A DNA stretch of 64,000 nt from Membranihabitans marinus. GTDB taxonomy: Bacteria; Bacteroidota; Bacteroidia; Chitinophagales; Saprospiraceae. Below are positions 1 to 7,481 of the stretch, in pieces. The notes below the pieces were generated by a model that worked only from the letters and a program-made list of their open reading frames with translations, did not search any database and was not told the origin of the DNA. The DNA lies in assembly GCF_021729155.1 (NCBI RefSeq), contig NZ_JAJQYA010000014.1:62001-126000 (forward strand), read 5' to 3'. The position numbers were made by a program, and so were the translations under genes. Position 1 is the stretch's first letter, and the number at the start of each line of letters is the position of its first letter.

Positions 1-1
1 C

Positions 2-847
2 ATCGAAGATGCTGGAATAGATGTGGAGAGTTTGGATTATATTATTCTGGCCCATAATTTTGGCAATATAAAAGCCGGACAAAATCGGTCAGACATCTTA
101 CCTACTTTAGCGGCTAGAGTAAAACAAAAATTGGGCATCGAAAATCCTGCCACCATAGCCTACGACATTACTTTTGGTTGCCCAGGTTGGGTGCAGGCCA
201 TGATTCAGGCCAATTATTATTTGAGGTCTGGTGATGTAAATCGCATTTTGGTAATCGGTGCCGATATATTGTCCAGAGTCTGTGATCCCCACGATCGCGA
301 CAGCCTATTGTATGCCGACGGAGCCGGTGCGGCCATTCTAGAGCGAAAAGAAAGCGAATCACCTATTGGCATCATTGGTCACAGCAGTCGATCCGACACT
401 TTAAATCACGCCCACCTCCTATTTATGGATGGCTCTTACAACAAGGAACATGAAGATCCATCGGACTTATTTTTGAAAATGCACGGTAGACGTCTTTACC
501 AATATGCTTTGGAAAATGTACCGACGGCGATCCGGGATTGTTTAATCAAAACCAAGGTCGATCTCGCCGACATCAGTAAAATATTGATCCACCAAGCCAA
601 TGGCAAGATGGATGCGGCTATTTTGGAGCGTTTGTATGAATTGTATCCCGATGTAGAAATACCAGACAATGTCATGCCTATGACGGTAGATTATCTGGGG
701 AATTCTTCGGTAGCTACAGTGCCTACCTTATTGGATTTAATTCTCCACGGTAAAATGTCTGATCATTCTATTCAACCGGGCGACAAGATTGTATTGACTT
801 CAGTAGGAGCAGGTATGAATATCAATGCCATCATTTATGAGTTTTGA
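2..847 (+). CDS. 3-oxoacyl-ACP synthase III family protein (5'-truncated)
   Basis: This is the C-terminal part of a thiolase-fold beta-ketoacyl-ACP synthase III (KAS III/FabH family), which condenses an acyl-CoA or acyl-ACP with malonyl-ACP in the cytoplasm. The reading frame is open from base 2, and the GTG at 23 is internal to a conserved strand, so the real start lies left of the window. The catalytic triad is present: Cys (codon 179-181, context TFGCPGW), His (590-592, context LIHQANGK) and Asn (701-703, context YLGNSSVA). The distance between them fits FabH. The next gene starts 20 bases downstream on the same strand, so the two may be cotranscribed. Whether it is the housekeeping FabH or a pathway-specific paralogue (surface lipid, aryl polyene or similar) cannot be told from this fragment. 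The family call is firm; the substrate is unknown. Confidence 0.9.
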   Translation: MEDAGIDVESLDYIILAHNFGNIKAGQNRSDILPTLAARVKQKLGIENPATIAYDITFGCPGWVQAMIQANYYLRSGDVNRILVIGADILSRVCDPHDRDSLLYADGAGAAILERKESESPIGIIGHSSRSDTLNHAHLLFMDGSYNKEHEDPSDLFLKMHGRRLYQYALENVPTAIRDCLIKTKVDLADISKILIHQANGKMDAAILERLYELYPDVEIPDNVMPMTVDYLGNSSVATVPTLLDLILHGKMSDHSIQPGDKIVLTSVGAGMNINAIIYEF

Positions 848-867
848 TATAACAATACTCTATTGAG

Positions 868-1569
868 ATGATAAGGGATAGATCGAAAAGACTCTCCACC
901 TATTATTTTCCCCGCAATCTGCCGAGGTTTTCGTTAGATATTTATGATTATTGCACATTCGATCAGACTTCCTTTTACTATAAAAAAGAATCGTTTAGAT
1001 CACTGGTCCTAGATCTAGAGGCTAGGGAGGAAGAATTGCTTGCCTCTTATCAGTATCGCGTTCGTCGATATGTGAAACGGTCTAAAGATATGGATTTTAG
1101 GATTGAAGTGCATCGAGATGGGCGGCCCTTCTACTATTTACAAGACAGTGTAGTGAGGCAGAACCAAGCGGTAGACTACTATCCCATGGAGATGTTGAGT
1201 CCAGCTCATCATCGACTGTTTACTACGATTCAACACAGCGAAATGGGAGTTTTGGCCATGCACGGTCATTTGATGGATGCAGAGAACCAAGTGGTATTGC
1301 TGTCTATGAACATCTCCAATTACCGACAATTTATTAGACCTGAGGATAGACAGATGGCGGGGATGGCCAATACCTATTTGTTTCACTGTGATTTTCTCCG
1401 ATTTCAATCTATGGATTACAAGGTTTACGATATGGGAGGATATGAGAATCCATCATTGATGCAGTTTAAGAAAGGATTTGGAGGACAGATCGTCCATTAT
1501 TTTCGCTACAAGCCCAAGCCCGTAATTTTTGCCAAGAAAATAATGAAGGGTCTCAAGGGCAAAAAATAA
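868..1569 (+). CDS. FemAB/GNAT-like acyltransferase
   Basis: A 233-residue protein without signal peptide or membrane segment. Its C-terminal half carries the pattern YDMGGYENPSLMQFKKGFGG, which resembles the end of FemAB/peptidoglycan-bridge and GNAT-fold aminoacyl or acyl transferases, where a D-x-G-G turn is followed by an F-K-x-G-F-G-G loop. A likely role is transfer of an acyl or aminoacyl group onto a lipid, LPS or envelope precursor in the cytoplasm. It follows the KAS III gene by 20 bases, which supports a shared lipid or envelope pathway (inference). The ATG at 868 is the first plausible start. A hairpin-array repeat begins about 100 bases after the stop, in the sense orientation. 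The fold assignment is moderate; the acceptor is unknown. Confidence 0.6.
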   Translation: MIRDRSKRLSTYYFPRNLPRFSLDIYDYCTFDQTSFYYKKESFRSLVLDLEAREEELLASYQYRVRRYVKRSKDMDFRIEVHRDGRPFYYLQDSVVRQNQAVDYYPMEMLSPAHHRLFTTIQHSEMGVLAMHGHLMDAENQVVLLSMNISNYRQFIRPEDRQMAGMANTYLFHCDFLRFQSMDYKVYDMGGYENPSLMQFKKGFGGQIVHYFRYKPKPVIFAKKIMKGLKGKK

Positions 1570-1663
1570 ACGGTGGAATGTGAGAAATCAAAATTGTGAT
1601 AAATGGATTCTGAGGATCTAGATTTTATTTATCTATAAGATATTTTTTATTAAGAAACATACT

Positions 1664-2026
1664 CACGCCTCGGTGAACGAGCAAAGTGCACGACTGAATA
1701 AAGTTGCTCTATTGAGCAACCAGATGAACTAAATGTTCATCTGATGAAGGAGCTATGACCACTGTGTCATGGGTGGGTAGGAGAGCCCGTAAATCGGGCT
1801 CTGGCGAGAACGACCGAATATAGTACAAAGTACCCAATCCATTAAATATGGATTGGATGAGGGAGCCGAGGTCACTGTACCTCGGGTGGGTTAGCCACTG
1901 CGCTGCGACGAGATTCCATGAAATTCGCTAACGATGGATGGGGCAGTCACGCCGGAGCAAGTGGCTCCGGTTCCCTCGCCATTGATCCATTTAGGATCAA
2001 TGGTGCTGCACACTTCGCTCGGTCAT
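1664..2026. repeat. Hairpin-array repeat, copy 1 (two arrays facing each other)
   Basis: The gap between two convergent genes is filled by consecutive short hairpins joined by fixed linkers. Stems run 1703-1720 (GTTGCTC/GAGCAAC), 1721-1743, 1755-1770, 1782-1802, 1823-1833, 1834-1856 and 1866-1885. A second, oppositely oriented set has stems 1952-1970 and 1980-2002 and ends with GGTCAT at 2021-2026, five bases from the yceI stop codon. Linkers such as GATGAGGGA, GGGTGGGTTAG and GACCGAAT recur in every copy in the window. Bases 1674-1925 reappear at 3659-3910 with a single mismatch that I can see. Each array is sense-oriented to the gene it follows, which suggests a 3'-end RNA element or a REP-like mobile palindrome. 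Confidence 0.85.
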
Positions 2027-2030
2027 CTTC

Positions 2031-2633
2031 TCACTTGGAAGTAACCTTGCGATTGAGTTCCATAGGTATATTTATCCTGACTTCATCGCCGACCACCATG
2101 GTCGCCGCCCAATCTCCTACACCGACACCGTAATCCGTCCTATCCAAAGTGGTGTCGATTCTCAAACCGAGGATGAGATTACCTTCCATCATAGGATGTT
2201 CCATTTGCCCGGTAACGGAAAACGGAATGACTATATTTTTGGTCACATCCTTAATGGTGAGGTTGCCCATGGCTTGGTATTTATTCTCTGAAATCATTTC
2301 CACTTTTGTGGAAACAAATTTTATTTCTGGAAATTGTTCTGCATTGAAGAAGTCCGCGGACTGAAGGTGATTATCTCTCTTTTCATTGTCTGTATCTACG
2401 CTCTTTACCTGAATGATAAAAGAAAATCCACTTTGATTTAATTGGTCGGGATCAAAATGAAAGCTTCCATCGAATTCGGTAAATTTACCTTTGACTTCGT
2501 TAAAGAAGTGATTGATGCCAAAATTGACCGAGGTATGGGCCTTATCGACCGTCCACATGGTAGCATCTTGCCCTTGCAAGTTCCATCCGAATGTAAGGGA
2601 GATAATGAGTGCTAAAAAGTATTTCTTAATCAT
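2031..2633 (-). CDS. YceI-like family protein
   Basis: A 200-residue protein with a cleavable N-terminal signal (hydrophobic residues 5-20, then Q-G-Q). The mature part is a YceI-like lipocalin-type beta barrel. Recognisable signatures are WTVDKAHTSVNFGINHFFNEVKGKF near the start of the mature protein, the LQSADFFNAEQFPEIKF segment and LTIKDVTKNIVIPF. YceI proteins bind polyisoprenoid or other amphiphilic lipids in the periplasm; the ligand here is unknown. The length is usual for the family. It stands alone on the minus strand. The small sigma factor gene upstream ends at 2761, about 130 bases away. The stop codon is five bases from the GGTCAT end of a hairpin array. The family assignment is firm. 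Confidence 0.93.
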   Translation of the reverse strand: MIKKYFLALIISLTFGWNLQGQDATMWTVDKAHTSVNFGINHFFNEVKGKFTEFDGSFHFDPDQLNQSGFSFIIQVKSVDTDNEKRDNHLQSADFFNAEQFPEIKFVSTKVEMISENKYQAMGNLTIKDVTKNIVIPFSVTGQMEHPMMEGNLILGLRIDTTLDRTDYGVGVGDWAATMVVGDEVRINIPMELNRKVTSK

Positions 2634-2760
2634 GATATATGTGTTTTAAATGAATAATAATTTCATCACACATTACTACTACATAAATTGATCATCAAGG
2701 TTTATCTTTCCCTTTATGTAGTATCATAATCAAAAAATCATCCCTACTTTCATGTTTAAT

Positions 2761-3303
2761 CTAATCATTCAATAATTCCTCTGACTCCTTCACTTTTCTA
2801 ATCTGTTGGATACATTTGTATTTTTGATTATGTGCGTTGTGTCTTGTCGTATAACCGTACTCCGATTGAATCCGCTCTATGGTTTTTCCTTTAAAAAACA
2901 TATCGTTTATCAACCGATGACAGTGGTCGGTTATTTTATTGAGGTATCGCTTGAGTTTTTCCATTAAGGACAATTCATTAATGATAGCGGCATCGATTTG
3001 ATCTTGAAAGTCGCTACCATTTAATTCGTCTAGGGTTAAATGGTATTCTTCGTCCTGTAGTTTTTTAGTCCAGAGATTTTTACTGATGGCAAACACATAG
3101 GTATTCACTGAGGCCGTCAGTACAAAGTCATCGTTCTTCAGTTTTTCGACCAATACCATCATGGTATCCTGAAATAAATCTTCTGCGTCTGCCGTATTTC
3201 CATTATTGTCTTGGACAAATTTGGAAATTTTACTAAAGTTTTCGTCATACAAATCTGTAAAATCAAAATGACTATATACAGATCGCTTCATTTTATTCTG
3301 CAT
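2761..3303 (-). CDS. ECF-like RNA polymerase sigma factor
   Basis: A 180-residue cytoplasmic protein of sigma-70 region 2/4 architecture. Region 2 is visible as AEDLFQDTMMVLVEKL followed by SVNTYVFAISKNLWTKKL. The C-terminal region 4 is a helix-turn-helix around KGKTIERIQSEYGYTTRHNAHNQKYKC. The match to region 4 is weaker than in the sigma factor at 18555, so this belongs to a divergent Bacteroidota sigma-70-like group. The start is either the ATG at 3303 or the ATG four codons inside; I kept the longer form. No anti-sigma gene lies next to it. The upstream 970 bases are mostly repeats. The target regulon is unknown; yceI is the nearest codirectional gene, 130 bases downstream. Confidence 0.75.
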   Translation of the reverse strand: MQNKMKRSVYSHFDFTDLYDENFSKISKFVQDNNGNTADAEDLFQDTMMVLVEKLKNDDFVLTASVNTYVFAISKNLWTKKLQDEEYHLTLDELNGSDFQDQIDAAIINELSLMEKLKRYLNKITDHCHRLINDMFFKGKTIERIQSEYGYTTRHNAHNQKYKCIQQIRKVKESEELLND

Positions 3304-3500
3304 CGATATTTCACGTTATTTTTGGGGATATATGGCTAAGACACAAGTAATGTAAAAATGTTCACAGGATCATTACATTATTCGAATGTCCACCATAGAG
3401 GAAAATATTAAACTATAGATATAACACCAGTGAAGTTAAAAAAAGTTCAATTTTTTATTCATGGTTGAATTTAAAAAGACATAGTAAATTGATTGGGTAT

Positions 3501-4083
3501 AGGATGATCTTGAATATCACAACATCTTTTCCATCATGTTCGGACTATTCCGTAGAGACGCAAAATTTTGCGTCTAAATCTAATTTACATAAATCGAAAT
3601 TATTATCCATTGATGCCAATAAAGATTAACATGAAGTATTATTAATACCACGCCGGAGTGAACGAGCAAAGTGCACGACTGAATAAAGTTGCTCTATTGA
3701 GCAACCAGATGAACTAAATGTTCATCTGATGAAGGAGCTATGACCACTGTGTCATGGGTGGGTAGGAGAGCCCGTAAATCGGGCTCTGGCGAGAACGACC
3801 GAATATAGTACAAAGTACCCAATCCATTAAATATGGATTGGATGAGGGAGCCGAGGCCACTGTACCTCGGGTGGGTTAGCCACTGCGCTGCGACGAGATT
3901 CCATGAAATTCTATCGATTTACAGTGCAGACACGCTTGGTAGAGACATGACCGAATGCAGTACAAAGTACCCAATCGACTTAACGTCGATTGGATGAGGG
4001 AACCACGACCTCCGGGTCGTGGGTGGGTTAGCCTTGCGTCTAAATCTAATTTACACAAATCGAAATTTTTATCCATTGATGCC
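3501..4083. repeat. Composite repeat: 200-bp-family end, leader and hairpin array copy 2
   Basis: Within the 970-base gap 3304-4272 several repeat blocks are stacked. Bases 3501-3551 are the end of the 200-bp TCTGAACAGG family (ATCTTGAATATCACAACATC and CATGTTCGGAC). Bases 3556-3575 are a perfect palindrome (AGACGCAAAA/TTTTGCGTCT). A leader of about 80 bases follows to 3655. Bases 3659-3910 are a near-perfect copy of 1674-1925. Bases 3939-4083 form a further array (hairpin stems CAATCGAC/GTCGATTG and CCACGACC/GGTCGTGG) plus leader, which recurs inverted at 19568-19711. The left part, 3304-3500, holds only AT-rich sequence and presumably the sigma factor promoter. Confidence 0.8.
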
Positions 4084-4275
4084 AATAAAGATTAACATGA
4101 AGTATTATTAATACCACGCCGGAGCCAGTGGCCTACCCACCCACGACACAGTGGTCGTGGTTCCCTCGCCATTGATCCATTTAGGATCAATGGTGCTACG
4201 CACTTTGCTCGGTCATCCTCATCCGATGGACATTTAGTCCATCGGGTTGCTCTATTGAGCAACTTCATTCGGTCA
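4084..4275. repeat. Hairpin-array repeat, copy 3, ending in the stop codon of the inositol oxygenase gene
   Basis: A leader (to about 4120) is followed by four hairpins: 4141-4160 (CCACGAC/GTCGTGG), 4170-4192 (CATTGATCC/GGATCAATG), 4223-4245 (CCGATGGAC/GTCCATCGG) and 4246-4263 (GTTGCTC/GAGCAAC). The element ends with TTCGGTCA at 4268-4275, and the TCA at 4273-4275 is the TGA stop codon of the inositol oxygenase gene on the minus strand. Read in the sense of that gene, the element starts with TGACCGAATGAAG, the same order seen after putA. Confidence 0.85.
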
Positions 4276-5091
4276 CCAATTAATTACCTCGTCGCCAAGA
4301 TATTTCTTGGCTATAGGGCCGTAATATTCCATGATCTCCTCGACGTCGTATATCTTATCACTCTTGGAATAAAGATCGTATTGATTGAAATCCAATATCC
4401 ACTCTCTGTATTCCTCATCTTCAGGCTTCAATAATGACCGATAACTGCCTCCAGTATGCCATGGATAGAAGGAATGATACCGAATCATTACCATCCCGGC
4501 TTTGGGCAGACGATTGCCCTTGTGATGAGACAATACCTGATATAAATACTCATCATGGCCCCAAGCCAAGTGTAAATTATCTAATCCGCAACCCGCTTCG
4601 TATACCCCGGTATCGGTATTGTATTTCTCATTGGCCATGTCGGGATTCAACGCATTGAACTCTGGATATACCAAGGTGTCGGGCAATGCTGCTCCCACTA
4701 CAAAAATATCTCCCACCAATCCCCATTGCTCCGCTTGACTGGTTCCATCGGCATCGTTGCCCTTGAGATACATCATCTTCCCCAAATCGTGAATCAATCC
4801 CACTAACTGCATCCAATCCGGTCGACCGTCCTGCCGTATGGCCTCGGCCGACTGCGCCAAATGCTGAATATTGGGCAGATTGAGATCGGGATCACTGACA
4901 TCGATTAAATCATTGAGCTTTATAAATGCATCCCATAAATCCATAGGCATATCGTATGTCAAATATTTTTTCTTCATCTCCATTACGTAATCGTAAGTCT
5001 GATTCTGCCTCATCTTTTTGTAATGATGTCTCACCGCCGCCGTCGCATCACTCTGATCATAATTTCGAAACTCTTTTTTTACCGTATCCAT
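4273..5091 (-). CDS. myo-Inositol oxygenase
   Basis: A 272-residue HD-domain di-iron oxygenase that converts myo-inositol and O2 to D-glucuronate in the cytoplasm. All ligand motifs of the mammalian MIOX family can be read: H77 (PNIQHLAQSAEAIR), H101 and D102 (LIHDLGK), H179 (AWGHDEYLY), H206 (IRYHSFYPWHTGGSY) and D239 (FNQYDLYSKSD). The substrate-loop signature HHKGNRLPKAGMVMIRYHSF is also intact. Length matches eukaryotic MIOX (about 280). The sodium symporter lies 23 bases upstream on the same strand, so the pair probably imports and oxidises myo-inositol. The TGA stop is supplied by the terminal bases of a hairpin-array repeat. No iol genes are in the window. Confidence in the enzyme is high; the fate of glucuronate is not shown by the immediate neighbours. 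Confidence 0.95.
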   Translation of the reverse strand: MDTVKKEFRNYDQSDATAAVRHHYKKMRQNQTYDYVMEMKKKYLTYDMPMDLWDAFIKLNDLIDVSDPDLNLPNIQHLAQSAEAIRQDGRPDWMQLVGLIHDLGKMMYLKGNDADGTSQAEQWGLVGDIFVVGAALPDTLVYPEFNALNPDMANEKYNTDTGVYEAGCGLDNLHLAWGHDEYLYQVLSHHKGNRLPKAGMVMIRYHSFYPWHTGGSYRSLLKPEDEEYREWILDFNQYDLYSKSDKIYDVEEIMEYYGPIAKKYLGDEVINW

Positions 5092-5114
5092 ATCTTAAAA
5101 TTTTACCCTTTTGA

Positions 5115-6659
5115 TCAATAAAAAATAATATATAAACTCACCGTCGCTATAAATATGGCCACCGCCCAAATCTTGACCACAGGCTGCAACTTGTAATCCA
5201 ATTCATATTTTACCGGTATGGTCGTATGATGTTTAACACCGCTGCCCGGCCTTAAATAAGTGTATATGGACATAAACGCTAAGACGAATAAGAAAGTTAT
5301 GGCCATATGATGTAAAAATGCGATGTTCGGAAAAGCCCATAACAACCCACCATACACTGGAATATTTAACAACATAGCCCAAAACGCCGCATTCGATGGC
5401 ACCTTTTTCCATACCAATCCCAAAAAGAAAACCGCAACCACACCTGGCTGAATAAAACCCCAGTACAACTGTAAAAACAAATACAATCCACCCTCAAATT
5501 GACTGATGATGGGCGCCCATAAACAAGCCAATATCATTAGAAAAAATGTACTGATTCGACCAATACGCACCGATTCCGAAGAAGAAATATTTTTATTTAT
5601 AAATGGTTTGTAAATATCAATGACAAATATGGTGGCAGCAGAATTCAACAGGGAGTCCAAGGTGGACATTGTGGCTCCAAATAATGCCGCAAACATAATA
5701 CCTACCAGACCTGCCGGCAACAATTCCGTAATCAAGGTCGGATAAGCCGCATCGCCATTGGCAATCTGCCCTCCGTATAATTCATAGGCAATTATCCCAG
5801 GAAAAACGATGATAAATGGAATCAACAACTTAATACTGGCCCCAAACAACACCCCTTTCTGCCCTTCCACGATACTCTTAGCCCCTAAAGTCCGCTGGGT
5901 AATAAATTGATTTAATCCGAAATAAAATAAATTGGGAATCCACATCCCGCCAAGAAAAACGGCCAACCAAGGCAATTCTGGATGATCCAATGGCAGGACA
6001 GTGTGCAACCTCCCATCGGAAAGCTCTACAAAGGCATCCCAACCACCGATTTCCACCATCCCTAAATAGGTAACCAACATTCCACCCAACAACAAGGCCG
6101 TCCCCTGAATTACATCAGACCAAACCACGGCCTTCAATCCCCCATAGACAGTGTACAATCCCCCCGTCAATCCAATCATCCACACCCCCTTGATCAGAGA
6201 AATATCGAAAATTTCTTTTAATGCAAATGCCCCGGCATACAATACTGTGGCTATGGTGATACAGACGTAAAAAACCAACATAAATACCGACATCAATGTT
6301 CTGGTCTTCTTGTCGTACCGATACTCCAAATACTCCGGGATGGTATAGATGCCACTCTGCAAAAACTTGGGCAGTAAATACAAAGCCACCACAATTAAGG
6401 CCAAGGCGGCTATCCACTCAAAACTGGCAATGGCCAATCCAATATCCCCCCTAAATCCCTGACCAGCCATGCCGACAAAATGCTCGGTAGAAATATTTGA
6501 GGCAATCAAGGACAACCCAATCACCCACCACGATAATGACCGGCCCGCTAAAAAATAATCCTCAGTATTCTCTTTATTTCTAGATACATATAGAGAGACC
6601 CCTATGACAAAAACTAGAAACCCTACGAAAGCAATAATGTCTATAATGGCAAAATCCAT
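5115..6659 (-). CDS. Sodium:solute symporter (SSS/SGLT family), probable myo-inositol transporter
   Basis: A 514-residue inner-membrane protein with about 13-14 hydrophobic segments starting at residue 5. SSS signatures include DYFLAGRSLSWWVIGLSLIASNISTEHFVGMAGQGF near residues 34-70, typical of SGLT-type sugar and inositol carriers, and the FAALFGATMSTLDSLLNSAATIFVIDIY segment near residue 320, where Ser/Thr residues form the second sodium site. The gene precedes that of myo-inositol oxygenase by 23 bases, so Na+-driven uptake of myo-inositol is the simplest role (inference from context and from the SGLT subgroup, which includes inositol carriers). The ATG at 6659 gives a short cytoplasmic or periplasmic N-terminus, as usual. 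No regulator is adjacent; the likely promoter lies in the AT-rich stretch 6660-6900. Confidence 0.88.
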   Translation of the reverse strand: MDFAIIDIIAFVGFLVFVIGVSLYVSRNKENTEDYFLAGRSLSWWVIGLSLIASNISTEHFVGMAGQGFRGDIGLAIASFEWIAALALIVVALYLLPKFLQSGIYTIPEYLEYRYDKKTRTLMSVFMLVFYVCITIATVLYAGAFALKEIFDISLIKGVWMIGLTGGLYTVYGGLKAVVWSDVIQGTALLLGGMLVTYLGMVEIGGWDAFVELSDGRLHTVLPLDHPELPWLAVFLGGMWIPNLFYFGLNQFITQRTLGAKSIVEGQKGVLFGASIKLLIPFIIVFPGIIAYELYGGQIANGDAAYPTLITELLPAGLVGIMFAALFGATMSTLDSLLNSAATIFVIDIYKPFINKNISSSESVRIGRISTFFLMILACLWAPIISQFEGGLYLFLQLYWGFIQPGVVAVFFLGLVWKKVPSNAAFWAMLLNIPVYGGLLWAFPNIAFLHHMAITFLFVLAFMSIYTYLRPGSGVKHHTTIPVKYELDYKLQPVVKIWAVAIFIATVSLYIIFY

Positions 6660-6933
6660 ATATCCGGCGATTTTAATATATTTTAAACAAGTTCAATGGC
6701 TATTTTGCAAAAGATTGATCCCATCCTTTCCCTGAAGCAATTATCTCTTAAATATATACTAAAATCCATAAACAATACAATAGTTTGCAAACTAATTATA
6801 CAATAAAACAAATCATCGTTTATTATCGAAAACTATTAACATATGACGCTATTTTGCCCGTTATCGCCATCCATATGTCGGATTTATTCACAGAAATATA
6901 ATTATCAGCTAGGCCTCCCCCATTGTCTGATGA

Positions 6934-7412
6934 TAAGTGGTCTGAACAGGATTAATAAGATAGAAAGATCGGCAAGATAATCTTTGAGGTCGCTGACTGA
7001 GCGGAGTAGAGCGAATCCTCCACAGATCTGATAAGATTGAACAAGTTGCTGGCTAGGATTTGGGCTAGGATTATCTTGAATATCACAACATCTTTTCCAT
7101 CATGTTCTGACAATTCCGTAGAGACGCAATGCATTGCGTCTCTACGTCGTCAAAATTAATTAGAAGATATCGCCTCCGTAATTCGCTATCGACATACGGC
7201 GCAACCACGCCGTAGCCCTTTGTCTGAACAGGATTAATAAGATAGAATGATGGTCAAGATGATTTTTGAAGCCGCTGCACTGAGGGATGTCGAAATAGAG
7301 CGAATCCTCTCCAGGGCTAATAAGAGTGAACAAGTTATTGTCTATGATTTGGGCTAAGATTATCTTGAATATCACAACATCTTTTCCATCCTGTTCTGAC
7401 AACTTCATTCGT
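6934..7412. repeat. Tandem pair of 200-bp interspersed repeats joined by a perfect palindrome
   Basis: The gap 6660-7481 starts with AT-rich DNA, which should hold the symporter promoter. It then contains two copies of one repeat, about 6934-7113 and 7220-7412. Each begins with TCTGAACAGGATTAATAAGA and ends with CATCTTTTCCATC..TGTTCTGACAA, so the ends are imperfect inverted repeats. Between the copies is a perfect 28-base palindrome, 7118-7145 (GTAGAGACGCAATG and complement), plus a 75-base spacer. The whole composite reappears in inverted orientation at 19741-20290, on the other side of the SusCD locus. Open frames inside are by-products of the repeat. No transposase is present. Confidence 0.8.
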
Positions 7413-7481
7413 TCACCTCGGAACCGTGGCCTCGACTCCTTCGACTTCCCAATTAACCAATAATAATTAACCATTATTTCT

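Noticed and set aside
3876-4085. Open frame shared with 19574-19780 (stretch like FDLCKLDLDAR)
   Set aside because: Both frames run across the leader and hairpin-array repeat; conservation is that of the DNA repeat, not of a protein.
6952-7474. Two open frames (6952-7134 and 7160-7474, minus strand) sharing a stretch like KDVVIFKIILAQI
   Set aside because: They match each other only because both lie in copies of the same 200-bp intergenic repeat; no start context, and the inverted copy at 19741-20290 breaks the frame.
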